A stretch of DNA of 64,000 nucleotides from the NCBI GenBank assembly GCA_030149245.1, contig JASBRX010000022.1:101813-165812 (forward strand), given 5' to 3'. A program made the translations under genes and the position numbers. Shown here one piece after another: positions 1 to 10,600 of this stretch; within the stretch, counting starts at the first letter, position 1; every line of letters begins with the position of its first letter. Origin of the DNA: Sphingomonas bacterium. Lineage in GTDB: Bacteria > Pseudomonadota > Alphaproteobacteria > Sphingomonadales > Sphingomonadaceae. Under the pieces are notes generated by a model. It did no database searches, was not told the origin of the DNA, and saw nothing but the letters and a program-made list of their open reading frames with translations.

Positions 1-1
1 C

Positions 2-595
2 TGGGACTATCCGTTCCAGGTCGACCACCGCAAATTGTGGCAGATGAGCATCGACGGCGTGGCGGAGCTGGCCGGACAGAACCCCGATCTCAACTTCGTC
101 ATCGAATACAAGCCGCGCGAGCCGCGCGTGCATATGAGCTATGACAGCGTCGCACGCACCTTGCTCGGGATCGAGAAGATGGGTGTGCCCAATGTCGGCA
201 TCCTGCTCGATTTCGGCCATTCGCTGTATGGCGGCGAAAGCCCGGCGGACGCGGCGCAGCTTGCGATCGATCATGGCCGGTTGTTCGGGATGGACGTGAA
301 CGACAATCTGCGCAGCTGGGACGATGACCTGATCGCCGGATCGGTCCACCCGATCGAGCTGTTCGAATTCTTCTACACGCTGCGCAAGAACAAGTGGGAG
401 GGCGTGTGGCAGCTCGACCAGTTCCCGTTCCGCGAGGACAGCGTCGCTGCGGCCAATTCGGCGATCGGGTTCCTGAAGGCGGTCGAGCGCGCGCTCGACA
501 AGCTGGATTTCGAGGCGATGCAGGCGGCGCAGGACCGGCAGGATGCGGTAACCGCGCTTAACCTGGCACGCCAAGCCTTGTTCACGAGCTACTGA
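2..595 (+). CDS. Sugar phosphate isomerase/epimerase-like TIM-barrel protein (3' part)
   Basis: The frame is open from the window edge, so the 5' part is missing; 197 residues remain. The text contains the pattern of the xylose-isomerase-like TIM-barrel family (AP-endonuclease-2 fold): a conserved LDFGHS segment, then GMDVNDN, then a DDDL...VHPIELFEF stretch and a terminal [11 protein letters not shown] motif, where Asp, His and Glu residues would be metal or sugar ligands. The gene ends two bases before lldD and so begins the visible part of the rhamnose operon. A sugar isomerase or epimerase role fits the context, but the substrate cannot be read from the sequence. An L-rhamnose isomerase role is possible but not supported by specific motifs. 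Confidence 0.7.
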   Translation, partial: WDYPFQVDHRKLWQMSIDGVAELAGQNPDLNFVIEYKPREPRVHMSYDSVARTLLGIEKMGVPNVGILLDFGHSLYGGESPADAAQLAIDHGRLFGMDVNDNLRSWDDDLIAGSVHPIELFEFFYTLRKNKWEGVWQLDQFPFREDSVAAANSAIGFLKAVERALDKLDFEAMQAAQDRQDAVTALNLARQALFTSY

Positions 596-597
596 GC

Positions 598-1737
598 GTG
601 ATCATTTCCTCCGCCAATGATTTCCGCGAGGCGGCACGGCGGCGTGTGCCACGCTTCCTGTTCGATTATGCCGATGGCGGGGCGAATGCGGAGGAGACGC
701 TGCGCCGCAATGTCAGCGATCTGGCGGGCGTGGCGTTGCGCCAGCGGGTGCTGAAGGACGTTGCCAGCATCGACCTGACGACGACGCTGTTCGGGCAGGA
801 GATCGCCCTGCCGGTCGCGCTGGGGCCGGTCGGGATCAGCGGCATGTATGCCCGAAGGGGCGAGGTTCAGGCGGCGCGCGCGGCGGCGGCGGCGGGCATC
901 CCGACCTGCCTGTCGACCGTGTCGATCTGTTCGATCGAGGAAGTGTCGCAGGCCGCCGACCCGTTCTGGTTCCAGCTCTATGTCATCCGCGACCGAGCGT
1001 TCATGCGCGACCTGATCGCGCGGGCGAAGGCGGCGGGGGCGCGGGCTTTGGTGTTCACCGTGGACATGCCAGTGCCGGGATCGCGTTATCGCGACGCGCA
1101 TGCCGGCATGTCCGGTCCCTATGCTCCACTGCGCCGAGTGATGCAGGCGATCGGGCGGCCGCGCTGGGCGTGGGACGTCGGCCTGAGGGGGCGGCCGCAC
1201 ATGCTGGGCAATTTGTTGCCCGTGCTGGGCAAGGACAGCGGGCTTAACGATTATATGGGCTGGCTCGGCCGCAATTTCGATCCGTCGATCCAGTGGAAGG
1301 ATCTCGACTGGATTCGGGAGGTCTGGGACGGGCCGCTGATCATCAAGGGCATCCTCGACCCCGATGACGCGCGTGAGGCGGCGGCGATCGGCGCGGACGG
1401 CATCGTCGTATCCAATCATGGCGGGCGTCAGCTCGACGGCGTGCTGTCGAGCGCGCGGGCGCTGCCGGCGATCGTGGAGGCTGTGGGCGACCGGCTGACG
1501 GTGCTGGCCGATGGCGGGGTGCGCAGCGGGCTGGACGTCGCGCGGATGCTGGCGCTGGGCGCGCGGGGCGTGCTGCTGGGGCGTGCCTGGGTCTATGCGC
1601 TGGCGGCGCAGGGCGAGGCGGGGGTGGCGAAGCTGCTGGAACTGATCGCCAAGGAAATGACGGTCGCGATGACGCTGACCGGAGTCAACCGGATCGATGC
1701 CATCGACCGATCCATTCTTGCGGAGGATGTGCGGTGA
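598..1737 (+). CDS. lldD: FMN-dependent L-lactate dehydrogenase (LldD family)
   Basis: A 379-residue alpha-hydroxyacid oxidising flavoprotein, expected to oxidise L-lactate to pyruvate at the inner membrane and pass electrons to the quinone pool. The N-terminus (MIISSANDF, then [19 protein letters not shown]) closely follows E. coli LldD. The FMN-binding and catalytic C-terminus is visible as [14 protein letters not shown] (catalytic His and substrate Arg), followed by [20 protein letters not shown]. It starts with GTG two bases after the previous stop and overlaps the next gene by GTGA. Its presence inside a rhamnose operon makes sense because the LRA5/LRA6 branch releases L-lactate. Another 2-hydroxyacid substrate is possible but less likely. 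Confidence 0.92.
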   Translation: MIISSANDFREAARRRVPRFLFDYADGGANAEETLRRNVSDLAGVALRQRVLKDVASIDLTTTLFGQEIALPVALGPVGISGMYARRGEVQAARAAAAAGIPTCLSTVSICSIEEVSQAADPFWFQLYVIRDRAFMRDLIARAKAAGARALVFTVDMPVPGSRYRDAHAGMSGPYAPLRRVMQAIGRPRWAWDVGLRGRPHMLGNLLPVLGKDSGLNDYMGWLGRNFDPSIQWKDLDWIREVWDGPLIIKGILDPDDAREAAAIGADGIVVSNHGGRQLDGVLSSARALPAIVEAVGDRLTVLADGGVRSGLDVARMLALGARGVLLGRAWVYALAAQGEAGVAKLLELIAKEMTVAMTLTGVNRIDAIDRSILAEDVR

Positions 1738-2498
1738 AGTTGCTCGAAGGAAAGACGGTGCTGGTCACCGGTGGATCGACCGGCATCGGCCGCGCCGCGG
1801 CCATCGGCGCAGCGCGGCACGGCGCGAACGTCGCGATTAACTATGCGTCGAGCGATGACAAGGCCGCATCCTGCGTCGCCGAGATCGAAGCGCTGGGCCA
1901 GCGCGGGCTGGCCGTGAAGGGCGATGTCGCCGATCCGGCGACGGCGCGCGACTTTGTGGACAAGGCGGTCGCGACGTTCGGGCGGGTGGATGTGATGGTG
2001 TCCAACGCCGGGATCTGTCCGTTCCATGCGTTTCTCGACATGCCGGTCGAGACGGTGGACCGGACCTTCCGCGTCAATCTGCACGGTGCCTATTACATGG
2101 TGCAGGCGGCGGCGAACCAGATGGTGAAGCAGGGTGAGGGCGGGGCGATCGTCGCGGTGTCGTCGATCTCGGCGCTGGTCGGTGGCGAGTTTCAGACGCA
2201 CTACACCCCGACCAAGGCGGGGGTGCATTCGCTGATGCAGTCGGCGGCGATTGCGCTCGGCAAACATGGCATCCGCTGCAACTCGGTGCTGCCCGGGACG
2301 ATCCTGACCGAGATCAACAAGGACGATCTGGCCGATCAGGACAAGCGTGACCGCATGACCGCGCGCATCCCGCTCGGACGGCTGGGCGAGGCTGAGGATC
2401 TGGTCGGGCCGATCGTCTTCCTCGCGTCGGACATGGCGCAATATGTGACCGGCGCGGCGCTGCTGGTCGATGGCGGCGCGTTTGTGAACCTCCAGTAA
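1734..2498 (+). CDS. LRA1: L-rhamnose 1-dehydrogenase (SDR family, LRA1-type)
   Basis: A 254-residue classical short-chain dehydrogenase. The Rossmann motif TGGSTGIG is near residues 12-19, the NAG motif is at about 91, and the active site is S...YTPTK with the sequence SSISALVGG before it. That SSISALVGG...THYTPTKAG region, the RCN..LPGTI segment and the [10 protein letters not shown] terminus are shared with known L-rhamnose 1-dehydrogenases of yeasts and bacteria. It would oxidise L-rhamnose to L-rhamnono-1,4-lactone, the first step of the non-phosphorylative pathway. It starts at a GTG overlapping the lldD stop, so the two are translationally coupled. The lactonase, dehydratase and later enzymes lie just downstream. 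Confidence 0.88.
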   Translation: MKLLEGKTVLVTGGSTGIGRAAAIGAARHGANVAINYASSDDKAASCVAEIEALGQRGLAVKGDVADPATARDFVDKAVATFGRVDVMVSNAGICPFHAFLDMPVETVDRTFRVNLHGAYYMVQAAANQMVKQGEGGAIVAVSSISALVGGEFQTHYTPTKAGVHSLMQSAAIALGKHGIRCNSVLPGTILTEINKDDLADQDKRDRMTARIPLGRLGEAEDLVGPIVFLASDMAQYVTGAALLVDGGAFVNLQ

Positions 2499-2515
2499 TT
2501 CATAATATGTATGTT
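2499..2515. promoter_or_regulatory. Putative GntR/FCD operator, type 1 (site A)
   Basis: TTCATAATATGTATGTT lies in the 66-bp gap before the GH140-rhmD operon. It matches 15 of 17 positions of the near-perfect palindrome at 13707-13723. Halves are TCATA and TATG with a 5-base centre. Binding by the regulator at 16333-17067 is inferred from recurrence of the motif, not shown. Confidence 0.6.
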
Positions 2516-2564
2516 GACCTGATCGGGGTGCAGCCGATAGAGCCGGTGCGAAAGGTGGAGTGGG

Positions 2565-3947
2565 ATGACCGGCATGGTACGCAGCTTGATCCTGACGTTC
2601 GCGCTACTCATGGCATTGCCGGTCGGGGCCCAAGGCGCACCGCCACCGCTGCGCGTATCCGATAACAACCGCTATTTGCTCGCAGGCGACAAGCCGTTTT
2701 TCTGGCTGGGAGATACCGGCTGGCTGCTGCTCAGTCGCCTCGATCGCGCCGAGACCGAACGCTATCTCGCGACGCGGCGCGCGCAGGGGTTCAACGTCAT
2801 TCAGGTGATGGTGCTGCACACCGCGCAGATGAAGAGCCGCGCCGATGCGCCCGCGCTGATCGACGGCGATCCGGCGCGCCCGCGCACGACGCCGGGGGCG
2901 GACCCGACGAAGCCCGGCGAGTATGATTTCTGGGACCATCTCGACTGGGTTGCCGATCGCGCGGCGGCGCATGGCATCTATCTGGCGCTGGTCCCCGCCT
3001 GGGGCGATCTGGCGATGCAGAAGCAGCTGACCGCCGCCAACGCGCCGACCTATGGCCGTTTCCTCGCCGAGCGTTACGGCAAGCGGTCGAACATCATCTG
3101 GCTGAATGGTGGCGACACGCGGTCGGAACAGAATAGCGCGGCTTGGGATGCGCTCGGCACGACGATAAAAGGGATCGCACCGCGCCAGTTGATGACCTTT
3201 CACCCGATCGGGCGCACCGCGTCGTCGTGGCAATGGCATCAGGCGCCGTGGCTGGACTTCAACATGTTCCAGTCGGGGCACCGGTCCTATCGTCAGGAGG
3301 GGGCAAACGCGATCGGCGAAGATAATTGGCGTTATGTCGAGCAGGACCGCGCGCGTCTACCGGCCAAGCCGACGATCGACGGCGAGCCGAGCTACGAGAA
3401 TATCCCCCACGGCCTGCACGAACAGAACCAGCCGCGCTGGGGCGCGGACGATGCGCGGCGCTATGGCTGGTGGGCGGTGATGGCCGGGGCGTTCGGCCAT
3501 ACCTATGGCGAGAACCACGTCATGCAGTTCTTCGCTGCGGGGTCGAAGGACGCGAATTTCGAGCCGAACCTGCATTGGGAACAGGCGTTGACTGCGCAGG
3601 GCGCGACGCAGATGCGGCATCTGCGCAAGTTGATCGAATCCCGTCCGATGCTCGAGCGCGTGCCGGATCAGGCGATGATCCTCGATAATGGCTTGCGCTA
3701 TGACCGCGTCGCCGCGAGCCGCGGCACCAACTACGCGTTTGCCTATAGCTATACCGGCGCGCCGTTCACGATGCGGCTGGGCGTGATCGCCGGGCGGTCG
3801 GTCAAGGCCAGCTGGTTTTCCCCGCGCGACGGCAGCACCACGCCCGCCGGCACCTTCGAAAATCGTGGCGCGCGCCGCTTCGACCCGCCGGGCGACAGCA
3901 AGCCGGGCAATGACTGGGTTCTCGTTCTCGACGGAATTGCGAAATGA
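2565..3947 (+). CDS. GH140-type (DUF4038) glycoside hydrolase, apiosidase-like
   Basis: A 460-residue secreted enzyme with a Sec-type leader ([20 protein letters not shown]). The N-terminal block [19 protein letters not shown] and the DUF4038 TIM-barrel pattern identify the family that contains the RG-II endo-apiosidase (GH140). Candidate catalytic residues are Asp in [10 protein letters not shown] and Glu in TIDGEPSYE, both family hallmarks. The start ATG follows a GGTGGAG ribosome-binding sequence, and the stop overlaps the rhmD start by four bases. Activity on D-apiose linkages is known for the family; here it is inferred. The neighbouring rhamnose and fucose genes fit RG-II, where apiose carries rhamnose- and fucose-containing side chains. 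Confidence 0.82.
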   Translation: MTGMVRSLILTFALLMALPVGAQGAPPPLRVSDNNRYLLAGDKPFFWLGDTGWLLLSRLDRAETERYLATRRAQGFNVIQVMVLHTAQMKSRADAPALIDGDPARPRTTPGADPTKPGEYDFWDHLDWVADRAAAHGIYLALVPAWGDLAMQKQLTAANAPTYGRFLAERYGKRSNIIWLNGGDTRSEQNSAAWDALGTTIKGIAPRQLMTFHPIGRTASSWQWHQAPWLDFNMFQSGHRSYRQEGANAIGEDNWRYVEQDRARLPAKPTIDGEPSYENIPHGLHEQNQPRWGADDARRYGWWAVMAGAFGHTYGENHVMQFFAAGSKDANFEPNLHWEQALTAQGATQMRHLRKLIESRPMLERVPDQAMILDNGLRYDRVAASRGTNYAFAYSYTGAPFTMRLGVIAGRSVKASWFSPRDGSTTPAGTFENRGARRFDPPGDSKPGNDWVLVLDGIAK

Positions 3948-5152
3948 CCGCTGCCAGCTTCACCGGGCTGTCCAGGATCAAGCATGTCCGCGCCTTCACG
4001 GTGCGAGGCGGCGGGGCGGATTATCACGATCAGGGCGCGGGCCACTGGATCGACGATCACATCGCGACGCCGATGGCGCGTTACCCGGAATATCGCCAGT
4101 CGCGGCAGAGCTTCGGCATCAATTTGCTCGGCACCTTGGTGGTCGAGCTGGAGGCCGAGGACGGTACGATCGGCTTTGCGGTGACGACCGGCGGCGAGCC
4201 GGCGGCGTTCATCGTCGAGAAGCACCTCAGTCGCTTCCTGATCGGTCGCAGTCCGGCGGACTATGAGAAGATTTGGGACCAGATGTATTTCTCGACCCAA
4301 TATTACGGGCGCAAGGGGCTGGTGGTGAACGCCATTTCGGGCGTCGATCTGGCAATCTGGGACCTGCTGGGCAAGCTGCGGGGCGAGCCGGTTTACCACA
4401 TGCTGGGCGGCGCGGTACGCGACCAGCTACAATTCTACGCCACCGGCGCGCGGCCCGATCTGGCCAAGGAAATGGGGTTCATCGGCGGCAAGCTGCCGCT
4501 CCACCACGGCCCGACCGAAGGGGTGGGGGGTCTGGAGAAGAACATCGCTGCGCTGGCCGACATGCGGTCGAAATGCGGCGACGATTTCTGGCTGATGCTC
4601 GATTGCTGGATGAGCCTCGATCTCGATTATGCGACCCGGCTGGCGCACCGCGCCTGGGACGAATGCGGCCTCAAATGGATCGAGGAGGCGCTGAGCCCCG
4701 ACGATTATTGGGGCTATGCGGCGCTCAAGAAGAATGCCCCGCGCGGGCTTCTGGTGACGACCGGCGAGCATGAGGCGACCCGCTGGGGCTTTCGCATGCT
4801 GATGGATATGGACTGTTGCGACATCATCCAGCCGGATGTGGGCTGGTGCGGCGGTGTGACCGAGCTGATCAAGATCGCGAATTACGCCGACAGCCGCGGC
4901 GTGATGATGGTCCCGCACGGGTCGAGCGTGTACAGCTATCACTTCGTCATCACGCGCCACAACTCGCCCTTTGCCGAGTTCCTGATGATGCATCCCGGCC
5001 CGACCGAAGTGGTGCCGATGTTCAGCCCCCAGCTGCTCGGTGAACCCGTACCCGTGAATGGCAAGATCCGCGCGAGCGAACTCGACCGGCCCGGTTTCGG
5101 GGTCGAGCTGAACCACGAGATTGCGCTGCATCGCCCCTATCCCAACGATTGA
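3944..5152 (+). CDS. rhmD: L-rhamnonate dehydratase (enolase superfamily)
   Basis: A 402-residue member of the mandelate racemase subgroup. It dehydrates L-rhamnonate to 2-keto-3-deoxy-L-rhamnonate. The sequence is very close to E. coli RhmD: GGDYHDQG-like start ([23 protein letters not shown]), [36 protein letters not shown], and the metal-binding segments [16 protein letters not shown] and TTGEHEATR. The catalytic His lies in [10 protein letters not shown]. The start ATG overlaps the GH140 stop. With LRA1, the lactonase and LRA5/LRA6 nearby, the whole diketo-hydrolase route is present in one operon. Confidence 0.95.
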   Translation: MTAASFTGLSRIKHVRAFTVRGGGADYHDQGAGHWIDDHIATPMARYPEYRQSRQSFGINLLGTLVVELEAEDGTIGFAVTTGGEPAAFIVEKHLSRFLIGRSPADYEKIWDQMYFSTQYYGRKGLVVNAISGVDLAIWDLLGKLRGEPVYHMLGGAVRDQLQFYATGARPDLAKEMGFIGGKLPLHHGPTEGVGGLEKNIAALADMRSKCGDDFWLMLDCWMSLDLDYATRLAHRAWDECGLKWIEEALSPDDYWGYAALKKNAPRGLLVTTGEHEATRWGFRMLMDMDCCDIIQPDVGWCGGVTELIKIANYADSRGVMMVPHGSSVYSYHFVITRHNSPFAEFLMMHPGPTEVVPMFSPQLLGEPVPVNGKIRASELDRPGFGVELNHEIALHRPYPND

Positions 5153-5171
5153 ACGCTCGAAGGAATTTGCA

Positions 5172-6029
5172 ATGAAGCTCTGTCGCTATGGCGCCCCCGG
5201 TGCCGAGAAGCCCGGCCTGATCGACGCGGATGGCCGCATCCGCGACCTGTCGGCGCATGTTGCCGACATTGCTGGCGACGCGATCGGCAAGGATGGCCTC
5301 GCCCGGCTTGCCGCGGTCGACCCGGCGAGCCTCCCGCTGGTCGAGGGCGATGTTCGCTATGGCCCGTGCGTCGGTGGCACGCGCCAGTTTGTCGCGATCG
5401 GCCTCAACTATGTCGACCACGCGCATGAATCGAACCTGCCGATCCCCGAGGAGCCGGTGGTGTTCAACAAATGGGTGAGCTGCATCCAGGGTCCGAACGA
5501 TCCGGTCACGATCCCGAAGGACAGCAAGAAAACCGACTGGGAGGTCGAACTGGGGATCGTGATCGGAACCGCCGCGAACAATGTCGCGGAGGCCGACGCG
5601 CTCGACCATGTCGCGGGCTACTGCCTGGTCAACGATGTGTCCGAACGCCACTGGCAGACTGAGCGCGGCATGACCTGGGACAAGGGCAAGGGGTTCCCCA
5701 CCTTTGGCCCGATCGGCCCGTGGCTGGTGACCAAGGACGAGGTCGGCGACGTCCAGAACCTGGGCATGTGGCTGTCGGTCAATGGCAAGAAGGTTCAGGA
5801 CGGCAATACGAAGACGATGATCTTCACCGTCGCGCAGATCGTGTCTTATCTCTCGCAGATCATGACGTTGCTGCCGGGTGACGTCGTCACCACCGGCACC
5901 CCGCCGGGCGTCGGCCTCGGCCAGAAGCCCGAGCCCTGGTATCTGAAGGCGGGCGACGTGGTTGAGCTGGGCATCGAAAAGCTGGGCGAGCAGCGCCAGG
6001 ATTTCGTCGCATGGGCGCCGGCCAAGTGA
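5172..6029 (+). CDS. LRA6: 2,4-diketo-3-deoxy-L-rhamnonate hydrolase (FAH family, LRA6-type)
   Basis: A 285-residue fumarylacetoacetate-hydrolase family enzyme. The family core is clear: GLNYVDHAHE with the HxxE ligand pair region, WEVELGIVIG carrying the metal-binding Glu residues, and the GDVVTTGTPPGVGLG C-terminal loop. In sphingomonads this family member (LRA6) hydrolyses 2,4-diketo-3-deoxy-L-rhamnonate to pyruvate and L-lactate. The start ATG at 5172 follows AAGGAA, and the gene lies 19 bp after rhmD. The same compound class is formed from L-fucose, so this enzyme may also serve the fucose dehydrogenases at 30340-33768. Confidence 0.9.
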   Translation: MKLCRYGAPGAEKPGLIDADGRIRDLSAHVADIAGDAIGKDGLARLAAVDPASLPLVEGDVRYGPCVGGTRQFVAIGLNYVDHAHESNLPIPEEPVVFNKWVSCIQGPNDPVTIPKDSKKTDWEVELGIVIGTAANNVAEADALDHVAGYCLVNDVSERHWQTERGMTWDKGKGFPTFGPIGPWLVTKDEVGDVQNLGMWLSVNGKKVQDGNTKTMIFTVAQIVSYLSQIMTLLPGDVVTTGTPPGVGLGQKPEPWYLKAGDVVELGIEKLGEQRQDFVAWAPAK

Positions 6030-6778
6030 GCAGCTTCGCCGGGCGCTATGCCGGGCGCAGCGCGATCGTCACCGGCGGTGCATCGGGGCTGGGCAGGGCG
6101 GTTGCCGCGCGCATCGTCGCCGAGGGTGGCCGGGTCGCGTTGTGGGACTTGAACGCGGACGCGCTGGCAGCCGCCAAGGACGCGGTCGGGGCGAGTGACG
6201 TGCAGGCGCTCGACGTGTCCGATCAGGCTGCGGTCGATGCCGCGGCGCAGGCGAGCGCCGCCGCGCTTGGCGGCAAGGTGGATGTCCTGATCTGTTCGGC
6301 GGGCATCACCGGCGCGACGGTGCCGGTGCACGAGTTCCCGGTCGATAGCTGGCTGCGCGTGTTCGATATCAACGTCCACGGCCTGTTCTATTGCAACCGC
6401 GCGATCGTGCCGCTGATGCTGGCGCAGGGCTATGGCCGGATCGTCAATGTCGCATCGGTGGCGGGCAAGGAGGGCAATCCCAATGCCAGCGCCTATTCGG
6501 CGTCCAAGGCGGCGGTGATCGGCTTCACCAAGTCGCTCGGCAAGGAGCTGGCCGGCAAGGGTGTCATCGCCAATGCGATCACCCCGGCGACGTTCGAAAG
6601 CCCGATCCTTGCCCAGCTGCCGCAGAGCCAGGTCGATTATATGCGCTCCAAGATCCCGATGGGGCGGCTGGGCGAAGTCGATGAGAGCGCGGCGATGATC
6701 TGCTTCATGGCGAGCGAAGAGTGCAGCTTCACCACGGCGTCGACTTTCGACACGTCGGGCGGACGGACGACCTTCTGA
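6026..6778 (+). CDS. LRA5: 2-keto-3-deoxy-L-rhamnonate 4-dehydrogenase (SDR family, LRA5-type)
   Basis: A 250-residue short-chain dehydrogenase with the cofactor motif TGGASGLG, CSAG at the NAG position, and the active site V..S..(12)Y..SK seen as ASVAG...AYSASKAAV. Its place between the FAH hydrolase and the lactonase points to oxidation of 2-keto-3-deoxy-L-rhamnonate at C4. I chose the GTG at 6026 because it overlaps the hydrolase stop as GTGA, the coupling seen elsewhere in this operon. An in-frame ATG at 6011 would add five residues; neither has a strong ribosome-binding site. Assignment is by family and operon context. Confidence 0.82.
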   Translation: MSSFAGRYAGRSAIVTGGASGLGRAVAARIVAEGGRVALWDLNADALAAAKDAVGASDVQALDVSDQAAVDAAAQASAAALGGKVDVLICSAGITGATVPVHEFPVDSWLRVFDINVHGLFYCNRAIVPLMLAQGYGRIVNVASVAGKEGNPNASAYSASKAAVIGFTKSLGKELAGKGVIANAITPATFESPILAQLPQSQVDYMRSKIPMGRLGEVDESAAMICFMASEECSFTTASTFDTSGGRTTF

Positions 6779-6779
6779 C

Positions 6780-7691
6780 ATGGCCGTGCGTCCGCCTTTG
6801 GTCGATCCGCATGTCCATCTGTGGGACCTGCAACACATTCGCTATCCGTGGCTGACCGGGCCGTTCGACAGCGACAATCCCAATGGCAGCGTCGAGGCGA
6901 TCGCGGTGGACTATCCGCTCGACGCCTATCGCGCCGACGCGGGGAGCTGGGACGTGCGCGGCATCGTCCACATCGATGCAGGCGCGGACCCGGCGGATGC
7001 GCTGAAGGAAACGCAGTGGCTTCAGGACATGGCCGACACGCGCGGCATGCCGACCGGCATCGTGGCATTCGCGGCACTGGATGATCCGCAGGTCGAAAAC
7101 CTGCTGGCCGCGCATGTCGAACACGCCAATGTTCGCGGCATCCGCCACATCATCAACTGGCATCCCGACCCGGCGCGCAGCTATTCGCCCGCTGACGTCA
7201 CGACGACCAGCGCGTGGATGCGTGGCTTTGGCCTGCTGAAGAAGTTCGGTCTGAGCTTCGACCTTCAGGCGTATCCGGGCCAGTTCGCGCATCTTGCCGC
7301 GCTGATCGCGAAGCATCCGGATACGCAGGTGATCCTCAACCACACCGGCATGGCTTTGCCCGGCGACGCGGACGGGTGGAGCGTATGGCGGCGCGGAATG
7401 GCGGCGTTTGCAGCGCTGCCCAATGTCGCGGTCAAGATTTCGGGCATGGGCTTCACCTGGCGGCCATGGAACGCGGAACAGGCGCGGCCCTATGTGCTGG
7501 AGACGATTGCGCTGTTCGGGACCGATCGGGCGATGTTCGCCAGCAATGTCCCGACCGACAAATTGTTCGGCAGCTTTGACCGGCATTTCGACGCCTATGA
7601 CGGGATCACCGCCGATTTCAGCGCGGACGAGCGGGCGGCGCTGTTCGGGGGCAACGCCAACCGCATCTACCGCCTTGGCATCGACCTCTGA
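6780..7691 (+). CDS. LRA2: L-rhamnono-1,4-lactonase (amidohydrolase family, LRA2-type)
   Basis: A 303-residue amidohydrolase-2 family protein. The metal-binding DPHVHLWD motif is at residues 9-16, HHIINWHP lies mid-protein, and LNHTGM carries another ligand His. The C-terminal Asp position of the family is replaced in the segment MFASNVPTDK, as in the lactonase branch. It would open L-rhamnonolactone (and perhaps L-fuconolactone) to the acid used by RhmD. It starts one base after the previous stop. No signal peptide is seen, so it acts in the cytoplasm. Confidence 0.85.
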   Translation: MAVRPPLVDPHVHLWDLQHIRYPWLTGPFDSDNPNGSVEAIAVDYPLDAYRADAGSWDVRGIVHIDAGADPADALKETQWLQDMADTRGMPTGIVAFAALDDPQVENLLAAHVEHANVRGIRHIINWHPDPARSYSPADVTTTSAWMRGFGLLKKFGLSFDLQAYPGQFAHLAALIAKHPDTQVILNHTGMALPGDADGWSVWRRGMAAFAALPNVAVKISGMGFTWRPWNAEQARPYVLETIALFGTDRAMFASNVPTDKLFGSFDRHFDAYDGITADFSADERAALFGGNANRIYRLGIDL

Positions 7692-7695
7692 TCAG

Positions 7696-10600
7696 ATGCG
7701 CGTCGTCGATCTGCGCGCGGAGTATACGACTGACCTGTTGGGGACGCAGGTCCGGCACCCGCGCCTGTCATGGCGGATCGAGGGGGCGGGGGCGCAGCAC
7801 AGCTATCGCATCCGTGCGGCGGCAAGTCCGGCGGCGCTCGATGCCGCGGAGCTGATCTGGGACAGCGGCACGGTCGTCGGTCGGGCCAGCTTCGACATCC
7901 TCTATGGCGGCCCACCGCTGGAGTCGATGCAGCGCATCTGGTGGACGGTCGAGGTTGCCGGAGATGCAGGGTCGGCGCGGTCGGAGCCGACATGGTTCGA
8001 AGCCGGGCTGCTATCGCCCGAAGACTGGCGCGGCGACTGGATCGAGGCGGAGGACGCCCTCGCCGCCGCCGATCGCGCTGCCGGGGTAGGCTGGGTGTGG
8101 GGCGAGACGTCGCTCGACGCACGGCCGCACGCCTTCCGGCTGGACTTCGACGCTCCGCTCGATCTGGTCGCGGCCGATGTGCTGATCGCGGGCAAGGATC
8201 ATCTGCGCGGCGTATGGGTCAACGGCGTCAAGTCGCCGCTCGACTGGCATTTCGACTGGGACACCTATCTGCCCTTCTGGGGGACGCTCGCGCGCTACGA
8301 AGGCGAGGTGCGGCCGGGGCGCAACAGCATCTGCGCACTGGTCGAGGCGGATACGCAGGGCTTTTTTCCGGTCGATGGCGGCGCGTTCGCGGCGCTGATC
8401 CGGCTGCACCGCGCCGATGGCCGGATCGAGCGGATCGTAGGCAGCGCATTCCGGGTGATGCCGGATCCGCCGGGGCGCTGGACGGACCTGACGTTCGATG
8501 CCGTCGGATGGAGCGCGGTGGTGCCGAGCACGAGCTGGGCGCAGGGCGATCCGCGCCCTGCCGAACCGGCGATGCTGCTGCGCACGGCATTCGATGTGCC
8601 GAAGCCGGTCGCCACTGCGCGGCTCTATGCCACGGCGCTGGGTGCCTATGACGCACACCTCAATGGTGAGAAGGTGTCCGACGCGATCCTCGCACCCGAA
8701 ATGAGCGTGGCCCACCGCCATGTCCTGTATCAGACCTATGATGTGACCGATCGGATCGTGCCGGGGGCCAATGTTCTGGGCGCGTTGGTCGGTGACGGCT
8801 GGTATGCATCGCCCTTCGGCTGGCGGATCGAGCGCTATGGTTTCGGCCCCGCGCCGCGGCGGTTCCGGGCGATGTTGCGGATCGATTATGCCGACGGGAC
8901 GCGCGACTGGGTAACGACCGGGCCGGACTGGCGGATCGCGCCGTCGGCGGTGGTGAAGTCTGAAATCTACGATGGTGAGACCTTCGACGCGCGGCTCGAT
9001 CAGCCGGGTTGGGATACGCCGGGTTTCGACGATCGCGATTGGATGCCGGTGCGGGTCGGGCAGGCCCCGAACGCGGCGTTGGTGGCGCAAACGTCTCCGC
9101 CGTTGCGCCGCACCGGGACCCGCCGCGCGGTGGCTGTCAGCGAACCGGTGGCTGGCCGTTACGTCTTCGATTTCGGGCAGAATTTCTCGGGCTGGGTGCG
9201 CGTCCGCGCCACCGGCCCAGGGGGTACCACCATCACCGCGAAGTTCGCCGAGTTGCTGAACGCTGACGGCACGGTTGACCTTGCCAATCTTCGGCTCGCG
9301 CGCGCGACCGACCGCTTCACACTGGCTGGTACGGGCGTGGCCGAGACGTTCGAGCCGCATTTCACCTATCACGGCTTTCGCTATGTCGAAGTGTCAGGCT
9401 TTCCCGGCATGCCGACGGCGGACGATGTGGAAGGCATCGTCGTGCATAGCGACTGCCGCGAAACCGGCGCTATGACCTTCCACGATGCGCCGTTGCTGCA
9501 ATCGATCTGGAACAATGCGCGCTGGAGCCAGCGCAGCAACTTCTTCAGCGTGCCCACTGATTGCCCGCAGCGGGACGAGCGGATGGGGTGGATGGGGGAC
9601 ATTCAGGTGTTCCTCGACGCCGCTGCCTTCAACATGGACGTCGACCCGTTCATTCGCCGGTTCCTACTTGAGGCACGCGCGGCGCAGCGCGACGATGGGG
9701 GCTATCCGATCGTGGTACCCCAGCCGCTTTCCTATCCCGATGTCGTAACGGCGGGGTGGAGCGAGGCGGGGATCATCCTGCCCTGGCAGCTGTGGCTGCG
9801 CTATGGCGACACCGCCGTCATCGACGAAAATTGGGACGCGATGCAGGCGTGGATGGCGTTCGTCGCGCGGTCCAACCCCGATCATGTCTGGCGCAACGAT
9901 CGCGGGCTGGATCTGGGCGATTGGCTGTCGGTCGACGCGATCAAGCCGGATGACGAGACGACGCCGCGCATGTTGTGCGCGACCGCCTATTGGGCGTGGT
10001 GCGCGGAGCTGATGGCGCAGATGGCGGTGGCGAGCGGGCGTGCGGCGGAGGCCGAACACTATCGCTGCCTGCGCGCGACGATCGGGGCGGCCTATGCTGA
10101 CGCATTCGTCGGCCGCGACGGGGTTTGCGGCAATGGCAGCCAGACCAGCCAGGTCCTGTCGCTCGCCTTCGGTCTGGTGCCGCCGCGTCTTCACGCCAAG
10201 GCCGCTGCGGTGCTCGCCGCGGATATCCGGGCGCGCGGCATGAAGCTGTCGACCGGTTTCCTCGGAACGCCCTATCTGCTTGATGTCCTCGCCGATGCCG
10301 AGATGATGGATGAGGTCGCGGGGCTGCTGCTCCAGACTGGCTACCCCAGCTGGGGCTATATGCCGGAGCAGGGCGGGACCACGGTGTGGGAACGCTGGAA
10401 CGGCGATACCGGCGACCTGTCGATGAACAGCTATAATCACTATGCGTTCGGCGCGGTGGTGGGCTTTTTCTATCGGCGTCTCGGCGGGATTGCGCCGGCG
10501 GCGCCGGGGTTTCGTCGGATCGCCGTGCGTCCGCTGTGGCTCCCGCAGATCGGCCGGGTGGAGACGCGCTATGACTCGGTGGTCGGCACCATCGCGACGG